Positions 55,432 through 64,000 of a stretch of 64,000 nucleotides of DNA are shown piece by piece. The notes below the pieces were generated by a model. It was not told the DNA's origin, made no database searches, and saw only the letters and a program-made list of their open reading frames with translations. This DNA is from Plazaster borealis (Eukaryota; Echinodermata; Asteroidea; Forcipulatida; Labidiasteridae), in the NCBI GenBank assembly GCA_021014325.1, contig CM037476.1:19380827-19444826 (forward strand). Reading direction: 5' to 3'. Numbering within the stretch: the first letter of the stretch is position 1; each line of letters begins with the position of its first letter. Both the position numbers and the translations under genes were made by a program.

Positions 55432-55804
55432 TTATGAGCTATGACCGCTCCAGCTGTTTCTCTGATCTCGCCTGGTTCCCCGATGACCTCGGCTGTTAAC
55501 CACACCATCTCTCCTGCTATTTGTGTTACTCCGACTGGTACCCTCGTTTCCACTGACCTCATGACCTCTCCTTGGATCAGCATGGACTGAACTATGACTT
55601 CCACTGTGTCCACGACTACTAGATCCATATCTTCCTCTGGACGGGCTAGTTGCGAGTCGGGGTCGGTAACCGCTTGGGTGGGTACCAATGAGCGGGGAAC
55701 CACTTGAAACCGACTGGGATCGTGAGAAGTGCAATTCTTGGTTACTTGCTGTTGGTGAATAGGACGCAGGGCGATTCAGGCTGGACTTGCAGGCATTGGC
55801 ATAA
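55432..55804 (-). CDS. MAP3K20: MAP3K20 (ZAK)-like, terminal exon
   Basis: The acceptor (cacaaactccag) opens the exon in phase 2 to give SYANACKSSLNRPASYSPTA; it ends SWSGHSS and TAA at 55432-55434. The roughly 123 residues are Ser/Arg/Gly-rich and unstructured, with RGRYGSSSRGHSGSHSS and an RGHRGTRRDQRN end. Human ZAK-alpha ends in a comparable RGRY/GRG-rich, RGDHRGW-type tail, the part known to contact ribosomes during the ribotoxic stress response. The resemblance is of composition and short motifs. The phase match to the preceding exon supports the model. Confidence 0.85.
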
Positions 55805-55950
55805 CTGGAGTTTGTGATAGATAAATAAAACATATTAACTATTATCAAAGGTTCGTTTGGGGTGTCCAATTCTATTTCAACAGTTCCCATTTCTGACTGA
55901 CCCTAGTTCAGGTGTTGATACATATATTATGCAGGCCTTGGTCGATTCCT

Positions 55951-56143
55951 GGGCCCAATTTCATAGAGCTACTTAAGCAAAAAATATTGCTTAAAAATGT
56001 TCTGCTCAGCAGCAATGAGCAGGGTACCAGTCACAAAATGTACATGTGACATGGTAGTTTGGCTGGTAACCTTATTCTGGCAAGCACAAGTTTGCTGTGC
56101 TTCGCTACTTTTTTGTGCTTAAGCAGCTCTATGAATTGGGCCC
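55951..56143. mobile_element. MITE with GGGCCCAATTTCATAGAGCT termini
   Basis: The left end GGGCCCAATTTCATAGAGCT and right end AGCTCTATGAATTGGGCCC are inverse repeats; TTAAGCA boxes lie just inside. A relative lies at 61611-61892. Confidence 0.88.
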
Positions 56144-56339
56144 TGGTTGCACATAATCGTCAGTCATATCCTGAACCAAAGTATGGTGCTCCACAGCCAA
56201 AAAACAGTGTTTGGAGCAAATCGCGATTGAAGTGGCACTATTTTTCAAACTGCTGTTTCAGAGTCTGCTTACTATTTTTTATTTAAATTTGTAAGTCAAA
56301 AATAAAGCTGACTTCTTTATTTGTACAGAACTGTCAAAG

Positions 56340-56725
56340 TGTTTTACACTGGTTACCAGTACAGTATCGCATTCATTTCAAACTGCTCATACATGTACAT
56401 GTAATTACTTACATAGCCAGTAATTGCCTTGCTCCACAATACACCACCGATCCCATGCCACTTCAGTCATCTTCTCGCAACTTAGTCTTCAAATAAATCT
56501 CTTCTGCACATTCACATAGCCGCTGTGCATTTTCAAGTACAATGTTATGGAACCATCTCCCAATAAACATCTTCTCCAAATGTGAACATTTTCAAAAAGA
56601 GACTGAAAACTCATTTGCTCTTTAAGGCATCTTCTGTGTAATTTATATCATTTTTAAAGTGTACTTCTTTGTCACAGCGCCTTTGAACAGATTTTTTATG
56701 GATATCGGCGCTATGTAAAAATTAG

Positions 56726-56770
<45 letters not shown>
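56340..56770 (+). mobile_element. LINE C-terminal fragment with ATTG tail
   Basis: Translates in one frame with stops as LHWLPVQYRIHFKLLIHV, NCLAPQYTTDPMP, MLWNHLPINIFSKCEHFQ, the CR1/L2 C-terminal pattern. It ends GGATATCGGCGCTATGTAAA followed by an ATTG microsatellite (56727-56770). Confidence 0.85.
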
Positions 56771-56771
<1 letters not shown>

Positions 56772-56944
56772 CAAAAATTGACACAAAGTTTAAACAGATG
56801 CGGTGGGTTTTATTGGCGAGAACGGAATTGGCATAACAGATGAAAGCCACAACTTTACAAATAACACAGTGATTGAGAAATATTGAAGTAATTTTTTTTT
56901 GAGAGAACTTGCTTCTGATGATACGAATCACAGAAAAACAAGAG

Positions 56945-57240
56945 AGTTTACTTTTATTAACTTTATCACTGTAGCTTGCAAGCCTGAGGAAACCTGTAAA
57001 CTAGGGTGCTTACTATATGAACCAGAAACACCGGGGTTAAACCCTACTCTTCCACGATAAGTGCTCTGGGTTCTTTTACGTGCACTACCAACCCTAGTAC
57101 ACGGGACCTTCGGCTCAATGTTCCATCCGAAGGACAAAGCAATTTTGGTAAAGCATCTTGCTCAAGGACACAAGTGCCATAATCTTTTGATCAGAAACAC
57201 CAGAGTTTGAGTACAGTGCTCATAACCGCTCAGCCACACA
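56945..57240 (-). mobile_element. tRNA-derived SINE, damaged head
   Basis: The body matches 53435-53802 (GTAGCTTGCAAGCCTGAGGA, CACCGGGGTTAAACCC, GTGCACTACCAACCCTAG). The B-box region of the tRNA-like head is deleted (near 57178-57190), leaving TGATCAGAAACACCAGAG and CCGCTCAGCCAC. A TIR element follows directly. Confidence 0.8.
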
Positions 57241-57672
57241 CCATGGCTGAGTTCGTGCAGTGTGTTCTTGGCCCGAGTGCGCTGTTCACACGCCCGAACG
57301 ATGAGAACACGGCCCGAGAACAATACACTCAGAACAAGATCACACACCACCTTTCAGCAGGGATCAGTCGAGAACAACACTGTACAAAATGGCGGCAGCA
57401 TCAAGTTAGAACACAGAACGAAGCAAATATCATTTCGATAAAGAGAAAGTTATTGGGTTTAAGGTGACAGTACGACATTTGCTCTAATTGACTCCCATTT
57501 AATAAGTTTTAACATCTGTTTCGTGACATGTCAGAAACCAGCCTATTTTTAGGCTGTTTTTAGCAACCAATTCGTTCTTTCTACATCATCATCGTTCCGG
57601 CGGAAGATACACAAACAGCGATCATAAGTGTTCTCGAGCATCCAAGAACACACCGCCTGAACTCAGCCCATG
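57241..57672. mobile_element. TIR element next to a splice donor
   Basis: CATGGCTGAGTTCGTGCAGT, GTGTTCTTGG at the left and CCAAGAACACACCGCC, TGAACTCAGCCCATG at the right are about 30-bp inverse repeats. 430 bp, GC-richer than its surroundings. Its right end lies only 14 bases from the exon end at 57687. Confidence 0.85.
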
Positions 57673-57686
57673 AAATGGTTCCTTAC

Positions 57687-58038
57687 CTGTCAGAGAGAGA
57701 GCCCTCTTTGCCAATCCTCAAACCCGGGGAAGGGGTTGAAAGAGTAGAATTTGCCGTCCTGTACCCTCCACTTGAAGAATCATCGTCTGAATTAATCTGC
57801 ACTTTCACCCCCAATGCCAATGGATGAGTCTCAACATCCGTCAGGGGCATCTTGGAGCCCTGCAGCAGCGTTGGTGAAGTGCCTGTGGAAGGGTGCTTCC
57901 GGACAGGCCACTGTGGGGCGGGGCTTTTCGGGTTGTGCGGAGGAGCATAGCTGAAATCTTTTGACTTCGCCGAGGGCAATGGTTTCGTTGGAGTTACACT
58001 ACCAGACACCACACCGGACCATATCCCTTGCTTTCTAT
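57687..58038 (-). CDS. MAP3K20: MAP3K20 (ZAK)-like, exon in the linker region
   Basis: Acceptor ttccatccgcag, donor TGACAG/gtaagg. About 117 residues enter in phase 1 (completing Asp from the previous exon) and leave in phase 2. The sequence is Pro/Ser-rich (KSPAPQWPVRKHPSTGTSPT, INSDDDSSSGGYRTANSTLS), lacks a fold and has several Ser/Thr-Pro sites that could be phosphorylated. In human ZAK the corresponding stretch is also a low-complexity linker. Identity rests on the phase chain and neighbours. Confidence 0.82.
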
Positions 58039-58418
58039 CTGCGGATGGAATTGTTTCATGAGGATTATCTCAATTTGTAGAGAACTCAGTGGATGACAAA
58101 TTCAAACACGAAAAATATGTTTGGACAAAAGATGTCTTGTCTGTTAAAAAAAATGTGTCTTTTAATCTCCAATTCTTTGTAAAAATTTGCCTTTTTAGCT
58201 GAACACCTGGGTGTCTTTCTCTTTTAACAATTATGATGGTGTAATATGTTTTTTGTTAATGTAGTATTTGTCTGGAGGGCCTCCATGGAAGGCTGGGCAC
58301 TGATTGGAGTTTACCCTCATTAAAGATGACGTCAATAAAAAATAATAATAAATACTACTACTACCAAATTAAAATGAGCTGCTTTTTCAAAGCCACAATT
58401 TGTTTTCTTCTTGTTTAC

Positions 58419-58671
58419 CTCGCTGCTCATAAAGTCCCGGATCCAGACTATTCTGTAGCTTCCTTGTGGACCATGCTCCCTGGAGCGTTCCTAGACTACC
58501 ACTCCCTGTGGTATTCTCACTGCCGGAGTCGTAAGAGGAGAGGAGGGGACTGCCGGCCCTAATGGGGAGACTCCCAGTCAGCTTGATCTTCTTCTCTGTC
58601 AGTTGGTGGTTCTTGTCCCCCATTAGGACGCGGTGGACGTGGTGTGTGAACTTGGGCTTCTTGGTGGAGTC
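58419..58671 (-). CDS. MAP3K20: MAP3K20 (ZAK)-like, exon after the conserved post-SAM region
   Basis: The acceptor ccccactttctttcag opens in phase 0 with DSTKKPKFTHHVHRVLMGD, matching in place and pattern the TPKSTKHVHS-type stretch of human ZAK. LTGSLPIRAGSPLLSSYDSG and a polar region up to donor CGAG/gtaaac at 58419 (phase 1) follow. 84 codons plus one base. The P-I-x-x-x-SPL-S-Y/F-D element resembles the PILGSPFFSHFD segment of human ZAK. Confidence 0.88.
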
Positions 58672-58788
58672 CTGAAAGAAAGTGGGGGTAGTTTGTCTTG
58701 GTGAAATTTGAAAACTCACAACAACTTCCTTCTTCATGTAATAATTCAATAATTCATTAACACACTATATCACTATATGACACAATAG

Positions 58789-60003
58789 TAACAGTGCCCT
58801 TCAAGCCCACATCAACCCTTCACTAACCCAGTGACATAACCTTTCTGTACCCACACCCTCCCTAGGTCCAACCAAGCATACCCGGTTGGTAACGGTGCCC
58901 TTCAAGCCCACATCAACCCTCCACTTTCCCAGTGACATAACCTTTCTGTACCCACACCCTCCCTAGGTCCAACTAAACATACCCGATAGGTAACAGTGCC
59001 CTTCAAGCCCACATCAACCCTCCATATACCCTCCATATTCCAAGTGACATAACCCTTCAGTACCCACACCCTCCCTAGGTCCAACCAAGCATACCCGGTT
59101 GGTAACGGTGCCCTTCAAGCCCACATCAACCCTCCACTTTCCCAGTAACATAACCCTTCTGTACCCACACCCTCCCTAGGTCCAACCAAGCATACCCGGT
59201 TGGTAACGGTGCCCTGCAAGCCCACATCAACCCTCCACTTTCCCAGTGACATAACCCTTCTGTACCCACACCCTCCCTAGGTCCAACCAAGCATACCCGG
59301 TTGGTAACGGTGCCCTGCAAGCCCACATCAACCCTCCACCTTCCCAGTGACATAACCCTTCTGTACCCACACCCTCCCTAGGTCCAACCAAGCATACCCG
59401 GTTGGTAACGGTGCCCTGCAAGCCCACATCAACCCTCCACCTTCCCAGTAACATAACCCTTCTGTACCCACACCCTCCCTAGGTCCAACCAAGCATACCC
59501 GGTTGGTAACGGTGCCCTGCAAGCCCACATCAACCCTCCACTTTCCCAGTGACATAACCCTTCTGTACCCACACCCTCCCTAGGTCCAACCAAGCATACC
59601 CGGTTGGTAACGGTGCCCTGCAAGCCCACATCAACCCTCCACCTTCCCAGTGACATAACCCTTCTGTACCCACACCCTCCCTAGGTCCAACCAAGCATAC
59701 CCGGTTGGTAACGGTGCCCTGCAAGCCCACATCAACCCTCCACTTTCCCAGTGACATAACCCTTCTGTACCCACACCCTCCCTAGGTCCAACCAAGCATA
59801 CCCGGTTGGTAACGGTGCCCTGCAAGCCCACATCAACCCTCCACCTTCCCAGTGACATAACCCTTCTGTACCCACACCCTCCCTAGGTCCAACCAAGCAT
59901 ACCCGGTTGGTAACGGTGCCCTGCAAGCCCACATCGACCCTCCATTTTCCCAGTGACATAACCTTTCTGTACCCACACCCGCCCTAGGTCCAACTAAACA
60001 TAC
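58789..60003 (-). repeat. 101-bp minisatellite made of exon-end/5' splice-site copies, ~12 units
   Basis: Head-to-tail units with a 101-bp period; one unit near 58990-59097 is about 10 bp longer through an internal CCATATACCCT duplication. On the minus strand each unit reads GGGCACCGTTACCAACCGG / GTATGCTTGGTTGGACCTAG. The true exon 3 end reads GTGCACCATTACGTATCGG / GTATGTTTAGTTGGACCTAG. So each unit carries about 35 bases like the exon end plus a donor. Inner units are almost identical, showing recent homogenisation; the outermost are the most diverged. 101 is not a multiple of three. Confidence 0.95.
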
Positions 60004-60198
60004 CCGATACGTAATGGTGCACTCCACGTCTACCTCACTCCCTGTCCTGCATACCCTCCAGTTTGTCATGACGTAGGGTGGATGTCTTAACTTCTCCTTC
60101 ATCCCCGGTTCATTTATCTGAGATATAGCCACCTCCTTAATGCACCTGACTGAACTGTCTTCACAGTCTGTCTCAACGAACACCTTCCACTTGAATTC
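60004..60198 (-). CDS. MAP3K20: MAP3K20 (ZAK)-like, conserved post-SAM region, second exon
   Basis: Acceptor tttttctcag, then EFKWKVFVETDCEDSSVRCI, KEVAISQINEPGMKEKLRHP, PYVMTNWRVCRTGSEVDVEC and TITYR, donor CGG/gtatgt at 60004. 65 codons, phase 0 in and out. It aligns by eye with the region of human ZAK that follows the GTGPQ motif: CKWK, a YIK-V element, PPFVM-KW and VECTVTY. This is the strongest evidence that the gene is ZAK rather than another SAM kinase. The domain is beta-rich; its role is not established here. Confidence 0.93.
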
Positions 60199-60277
60199 CT
60201 GAGAAAAACAAGATCGAAATATTATTGAATGAAATGACACCCCATCCCCCCGCCCTCCCCCGGCAGGCATGATAGTT

Positions 60278-60400
60278 ATTATTATTGGTTTATTAAAAAA
60301 TATTCAAACATCGCAGCCAAAGGCTTAATTGTGTTTAAAATACAACAAGAGTTACATAAAATAGATTTAAAAAACAATGGAAAAGATATAAAAATAACCA
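60278..60400 (-). mobile_element. LINE 3'-end fragment, relative of 43405
   Basis: TTGGTTTATTAAAAAATATT, CAAACATCGCAGCCAAAGGC and TTAATTGTGTTTAAAATACA, preceded by an ATT repeat. Only the 3' tail is recognisable. Confidence 0.6.
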
Positions 60401-60589
60401 AACCTTTACAAGTAGGCCTATAACTTTAACAATTTTATAAAATTGTTGCAAGGACTAGCAAGCTAAGATTAACATACAAAGAATAGAAATGGGGGCCAAT
60501 AAGACAAGAAATTACGAATAGCTCAATACAAAATACAAAAAGGAAAAATACAAAGCCAGAAATTCTATTACTATTACAAAGATAAAATA

Positions 60590-60665
60590 TTACAAAAGAC
60601 TCCACTAATCTGGAAGTCGCAGGTTCAAGTCCTGCTCTAGTGAATTTTTCTTTGTTCAACCCCAA
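60590..60665 (+). mobile_element. tRNA-derived SINE remnant
   Basis: GACTCCACTAATCTGGAAGTC is followed by a perfect T-arm, GCAGG-TTCAAGT-CCTGC, then CTCTAGTGAATTTTTC. The 5' half of the tRNA-like head (A box) is missing. The opposite strand translates to the TRAGLEPATSRL peptide familiar from SINE-contaminated gene predictions. Confidence 0.7.
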
Positions 60666-61084
60666 AATATGTAAAATTTACCCAGTAAGTTTCCCCTGTG
60701 GTTTATTACATTAAATGTTTGTAACTGTAGGCCTAACAATCACAAATCCTTCAAAAATCTTAACTAAAGTACTGCTGGCCCAAATAACAATTGCTTATCA
60801 TGGCACAAGGCATACTGTTAAGACCCAAAATTCTGAAAAAGCTTGAGGCCCAAAAATAACAAATGCACTGGAAAATTAACAAAAATATTTAAAAAGACAT
60901 GCAAAAAGTACAAGCAGCAAATACGTTCAATTTAAATTTAAAGTTAAATAGTACGAAACAGAAAAATAGCAATACAAAAATCCATCAACCAGTTGTGCTA
61001 TAGCATAATATGAGTTGAATTTATTATTCACAAAAATTACAAAAGTTGCAACATCTGAAAGTGTAAAAAACATCAACAAATTAA

Positions 61085-61450
61085 AGGCACAGTACATGTT
61101 TGGTAATTACTCAAAATATATATTAGCATAAAAACTGACCTGGTGATGAGCAACAGAGAGCTGTTGATAGTATAAAACATTGTAAGAAACGACTCCCTCT
61201 GAAGTAACGTAGCTCTTGAGAAAGAGGTAATTTCTCACTAAAATAATAAAAACTTCTAGCAAGAAGTTTTTATTCCTATCTAAAAGCACACAAATTTGTA
61301 CAACAAGGGTGTTTTTTCTTTCATCATTTTCTTACAACTTTGATGACCAATTGAGCCCAAATTTTCACAGGCTTGTTATTTTATGCATATGTTGGGATAC
61401 ACCAAATGAGAACACTGGCCTTTGACAATTACCAAACGTGTACGATGCCT
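61085..61450. mobile_element. Family 1 MITE with clean TTAA duplication
   Basis: AGGCACAGTACATGTTTGG ... CAAACGTGTACGATGCCT, flanked by TTAA at 61081-61084 and 61451-61454. The internal hairpin has one change (CTTCTAGCAAGAAG). Confidence 0.9.
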
Positions 61451-61610
61451 TTAACAGCAATAAGAGAGCATTATGATATTATAAAACAATTACATTGTTT
61501 AGATTAATTCACTGCAAAGACAAATTCACATGCCAAGCTCTTTGGGTGCACAGAGCAGTTTAATGCCATTATAGCCTTTCAGAAAGAATCTGCTAGGGTC
61601 GAAACGTCAG

Positions 61611-61892
61611 GGGCCAATTTCATAGCGCTGCTTAACGGTATGCAAATTTGTGTGCTAACTATAGCACAAAAATTTGCTTAAGAGTAAGCGTATTTCACAG
61701 GTTAGCAAGAAAATTAGGCGACCAGCTTGCACGTTCACCATGGATTTGCATTGTTGCGTCACTCATTTTGATATAGTAAGCTCCAGAAGGTTAGTATGCC
61801 TTTTTGTGTGCTTACAGTTAACAGCGCTAGAAAATGGAAACTCGCAGAGTAAGCACAAAATCATCCGTTAAGCATCTCCCCGAAATTGGGCC
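61611..61892. mobile_element. MITE, relative of 55951-56143
   Basis: GGGCCAATTTCATAGCGCTG at the left and CCCGAAATTGGGCC at the right, with GCTTAACGG / CCGTTAAGC arms inside. 282 bp. Confidence 0.8.
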
Positions 61893-62121
61893 AAGGCCTT
61901 TGCATTGATACCATAGGTCCTTTTGGTTGGTAAGCAGTTTGCAAAAGCTTGTTCTATTTTCTCAGAAATTACAAAACACAGATTTGTTTAAACTCTGGAC
62001 CAAGACAACACCGATCTAAGTCCAAACATTTGAGTGTTGAGTTTTACAACAAAGTGGGTGTGGGAGGGTCTCAAGCCAAAGACACTTAGGGGGTTAGGGG
62101 TTTAAGATTTACTCTACCAAC

Positions 62122-62235
62122 CTGAGGTGTTGGTCCGGGTCGCCAATGATTCCCAAACACCAGTGTGAGGTGAAGATTCTTGGGCTGATTTCCCGGTAAT
62201 ACTGTGGCGTCTTTGCTCGGCGATAATGGAATACT
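62122..62235 (-). CDS. MAP3K20: MAP3K20 (ZAK)-like, conserved post-SAM region, first exon
   Basis: A long T-tract and gaatctgtcag acceptor; SIPLSPSKDATVLPGNQPKN then LHLTLVFGNHWRPGPTPQ; donor CAG/gttggt at 62122. 38 codons, phase 0 on both sides. The LTLVFG-H-RPG-GPQ string corresponds to the ELVFGFHLKPGTGPQ stretch of human ZAK directly after its SAM domain. The first 20 residues are less conserved. Confidence 0.92.
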
Positions 62236-62970
62236 CTGACAGATTCATAATTCATAAAAAAAAAAAATTTTATAAAGCTGATTTATGATGACTTCACAAA
62301 GAATCTTGAACTGAAGGTTAATCAAAACAACTTTTTCCAAAATCTTTGACAGCTTGCACTTCGTTATTTTATCAAAAACTTTCAATCAAAATGACTGTTG
62401 AGGTTGCATTTCTTATATCAACTTTGTCAAAATTGCATGGAATTGCACCACAGACAGGCCCCTTCAAAAGTTTCCAATAGTCTTTAAGATTTCCCAATGA
62501 AAGTGCCCTGTACAAAATAAAAATGGCCTTGTCCTCTAAAAAATTAAATACCTGGGTTCAATTTCATGGCTCTGCATACCGCGGAATTATGCGCTTACCA
62601 AGTCCTGTAAAGCACATAATTCTATGTAAAATCGATTCGAAACACTTTGATTCCCACTCATAAATACCTTTCCATTAAAAACATTAAAAAAACCTGTAAA
62701 ATGTTGCGAACAAATCTGACAACTTAGCCTCAGCTCACCACGACTCTGATTTGAATTTCTATGCATGTGTTGAGCACTGAATAGCTCCTTGCGCAAGTTA
62801 CGAGCTTGCACGCTTAAGTTTCAAACTTTCATAATGCACGATTAAACTTTTATAATGCACGATTAAACATGGCCACCTGATCTCCTCTCAACCAATCAGA
62901 ATGGATAAACTGTCCCAGGTATTTATGAATGAAGTATTTACGTAACTTGACCTGGCCCATTGAAACTGAC
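62236..62970 (-). other. Intron between SAM and post-SAM exons
   Basis: A 735-bp phase 0 intron. 62555-62600 (TTCAATTTCATGGCTCTGC) looks like a decayed end of the GGGCCCAATTTCATAG MITE family. No exon inside. Confidence 0.7.
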
Positions 62971-63179
62971 CTTCAAACTTGACAGCGGAGGGAAATGCTG
63001 CAGTCTGTAGTTCTCTAACATGAGCTGCTCAATCTCCCTCTGGAGATCCTTCCGATGACCCAGGGACTTGATCCCGACGGCAAGGAGATCATCCATAGAG
63101 AGGAGTAACAGGCGACGCCCGTTGATGTTATGCTCCAGCATCAGGGGGGCATACTGGGCCAGGTCACTCTGCCTCATGT
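62971..63179 (-). CDS. MAP3K20: MAP3K20 (ZAK)-like, SAM-domain exon
   Basis: Encodes MRQSDLAQYAPLMLEHNING, RRLLLLSMDDLLAVGIKSLG, HRKDLQREIEQL and then ENYRLQHFPPLSSLK, followed by donor AAG/gtcagt at 62971. These are the last helices of a SAM domain (N-I-x-G-x-x-LLLL...DL...GI-S-GH) plus the HFPPL motif that follows the SAM in ZAK. SAM domains mediate self-association. The first SAM helices and the kinase domain are in exons beyond 64000. The acceptor is uncertain: AG/ACATGAGG near 63179 is my choice, an alternative being ten bases further in. Confidence 0.9.
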
Positions 63180-63237
63180 CTTCCATGGGGTGTTAATTAA
63201 GAAAACTACATTAATTCGGTGTTTATTAGGCTTTTAA

Positions 63238-63616
63238 AGGGAGAGTATACCTTTGGTAATTACTCCAACAAATAATGGCCATAAAAACTTACTTGGTAAG
63301 AAGCACTGCTTATGTTGGTCATGTATAACATGTTGAGAACTGATTCCCTTCTAAGGAATGTGGTTTTAGAGAGAGAAACTTGAAAAAATTTCAATCTGAG
63401 AAAAGTTCTGCATGAAACGTTTCTCAGATTGTGTAGTTCCAATTATGGATTATTCTTCCTGCGTGGACATAACCGCTCCAGATATTCGGCAATATCTCAA
63501 AAATGCTTCCAGCTTTTTAAGTGGAATTTTCACAGGTTAGATTTATTGTATATGTCTACAGTTATACAGGATTAAAACAATCAAACGGTTCCAAAAACCA
63601 AAGGTATACTTAGCCT
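63238..63616. mobile_element. Family 2 MITE with TTAA duplication
   Basis: AGGGAGAGTATACCTTTGG ... CCAAAGGTATACTTAGCCT with TTAA at 63234-63237 and 63617-63620. The interior GTGGACATAACCGCTCCAGA matches 51479-52250. It lies about 55 bases upstream of the SAM exon. Confidence 0.85.
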
Positions 63617-63620
63617 TTAA

Positions 63621-63960
63621 ATAAGTATCACTTCACCCATGACTGAAATTGGATATACCTGTATTAGTGTGTGATCTGTCACACTGCCCAATCAGGTTGG
63701 CTCAGTGGTTTCTTCCCTTAAATTTATTTTACTTTCATAGTTTTGTGGCTAAATTTTACTTTCCCAACAATATGATATCATTTTAATAGCCATAAATCAC
63801 ATTGAACAAAAGGATTTGAAAAAACAGAATCATGTAAAACTCAAACGATCGAATACGCACGTGACTTGCACGGCCTATTTACTCTTTCACGCGCGACGAC
63901 CGGTTGCTAGTGACCGGTTTAAATCCCTTTGGCAAAATAGTTGTAAAACAAAAACTAAAG
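63621..63960. other. Possible promoter-like stretch at right edge
   Basis: AT-rich to 63840, then a CpG-rich patch at 63845-63920 (CGAATACGCACGTGAC, CACGCGCGACGACCGG) just before a plus-strand ATG. No TATA box is clear. Confidence 0.3.
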
Positions 63961-64000
63961 ATGGCACGGCCACCCAGTTTTCAGAATGGGAAAGAGGACT
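63961..64000 (+). CDS. Possible start of a plus-strand gene, cut by the window edge
   Basis: ATGGCACGG in good context (AAAG before, G after) opens MARPPSFQNGKED to the edge. The CpG-rich flank upstream suits a transcription start. Thirteen codons are too few to name a product. It would run opposite to the MAP3K20-like gene, whose upstream exons must lie further right, so it would be antisense or nested. Confidence 0.2.
   Translation, partial: MARPPSFQNGKED

Larger units (their letters stand above)
55805..57686 (-). other. Intron before the terminal MAP3K20-like exon
   Basis: A 1.88 kb phase 2 intron. It contains a MITE (55951-56143), a LINE fragment (56340-56770), a SINE (56945-57240) and a TIR element (57241-57672), which together fill most of it. 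Confidence 0.8.
60199..62121 (-). other. Intron with LINE tail, SINE and MITEs
   Basis: A 1.92 kb phase 0 intron. Positions 60278-60400 match the LINE 3' end at 43405. Positions 60590-60665 are a tRNA-SINE remnant. 61085-61450 and 61611-61892 are MITEs. No exon inside. Confidence 0.8.

Noticed and set aside
57683..58012. Separate small gene starting at an internal ATG
   Set aside because: It is the middle of a MAP3K20-like exon; acceptor at 58039 and donor at 57686 fit the neighbours in phase.
59126..59959. A ladder of 75-codon minus-strand open frames with identical text
   Set aside because: They are the 101-bp minisatellite read in three frames; the frames start and stop with the unit and the region is intronic.
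60435..60665. Minus-strand frame starting MGLNKEKFTRAGLEPATSRL
   Set aside because: A familiar artefact of translating tRNA-SINE sequence, not a gene.

Overview
This is eukaryotic, intron-rich, AT-rich animal DNA. It is packed with non-LTR retrotransposons, tRNA-derived SINEs, small inverted-repeat elements (MITEs) and minisatellites. Gene content (a MAP3K20/ZAK-like gene and a secreted PAN/apple plus F5/8 type C protein) and the repeat mix (CR1/L2-like and Tx1-like LINEs, TTAA-flanked MITEs, a tRNA-Leu-type SINE) suggest a marine deuterostome, probably an echinoderm such as a sea star. That assignment is inference. There is no rRNA gene, CRISPR array, operon or convincing free tRNA gene.

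Left and centre (1-40 kb): all host exons found are on the minus strand. They belong to a locally duplicated gene for a secreted protein: signal peptide and PAN/apple start (exon 1), Thr/Ala-rich stalk (24.0 kb), F5/8 type C domain (18.6 and 17.6 kb). Exon 1 with its promoter and part of intron 1 exists twice: copy A (3665-5857) and copy B (28893-39777). A third, promoter-only copy C lies at 7978-8280. Copy A has a clean coding exon and splice donor. In copy B the coding exon is cut by a 7.66 kb nested insertion (31438-39097): a minus-strand CR1/L2-like LINE that itself holds an almost full-length but mutated plus-strand Tx1-like LINE (ORF1 with zinc knuckles and a long Ser-Gln-Gln tract, ORF2 with endonuclease and reverse transcriptase). 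Copy B also gained a TTAA MITE and a larger TIR element that copy A lacks, so the pair gives natural empty and filled sites. Around this lie a CR1/L2-like LINE (18.8-20.8 kb), a 44-bp satellite array (6.8-8.0 kb), arrays carrying paired CCGGAAGT and AAGGTCA motifs (21.4-23.5 kb) and three near-identical hairpins (23.6 kb).

Middle (40-55 kb): essentially no host gene was recognised. It holds LINE 3' fragments, SINEs, MITEs (one nested inside another at 51.6-52.0 kb), minisatellites (80 bp at 42.3 kb, 35 bp at 47.5 kb) and a short RecQ-helicase-like fragment (50.7-50.9 kb).

Right (55.4-63.2 kb): six minus-strand exons with matching phases make the C-terminal half of a MAP3K20 (ZAK)-like stress kinase: SAM domain, a conserved post-SAM region and an Arg/Gly/Ser-rich tail with the stop at 55432. 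The kinase domain lies beyond the right edge. The intron after the third exon contains a 101-bp minisatellite, about 12 units, whose unit resembles the end of that exon plus its 5' splice site, so the intron carries a row of decoy splice donors. This is the most unusual structure in the window. At the extreme right edge a plus-strand ATG in good context may start another gene.
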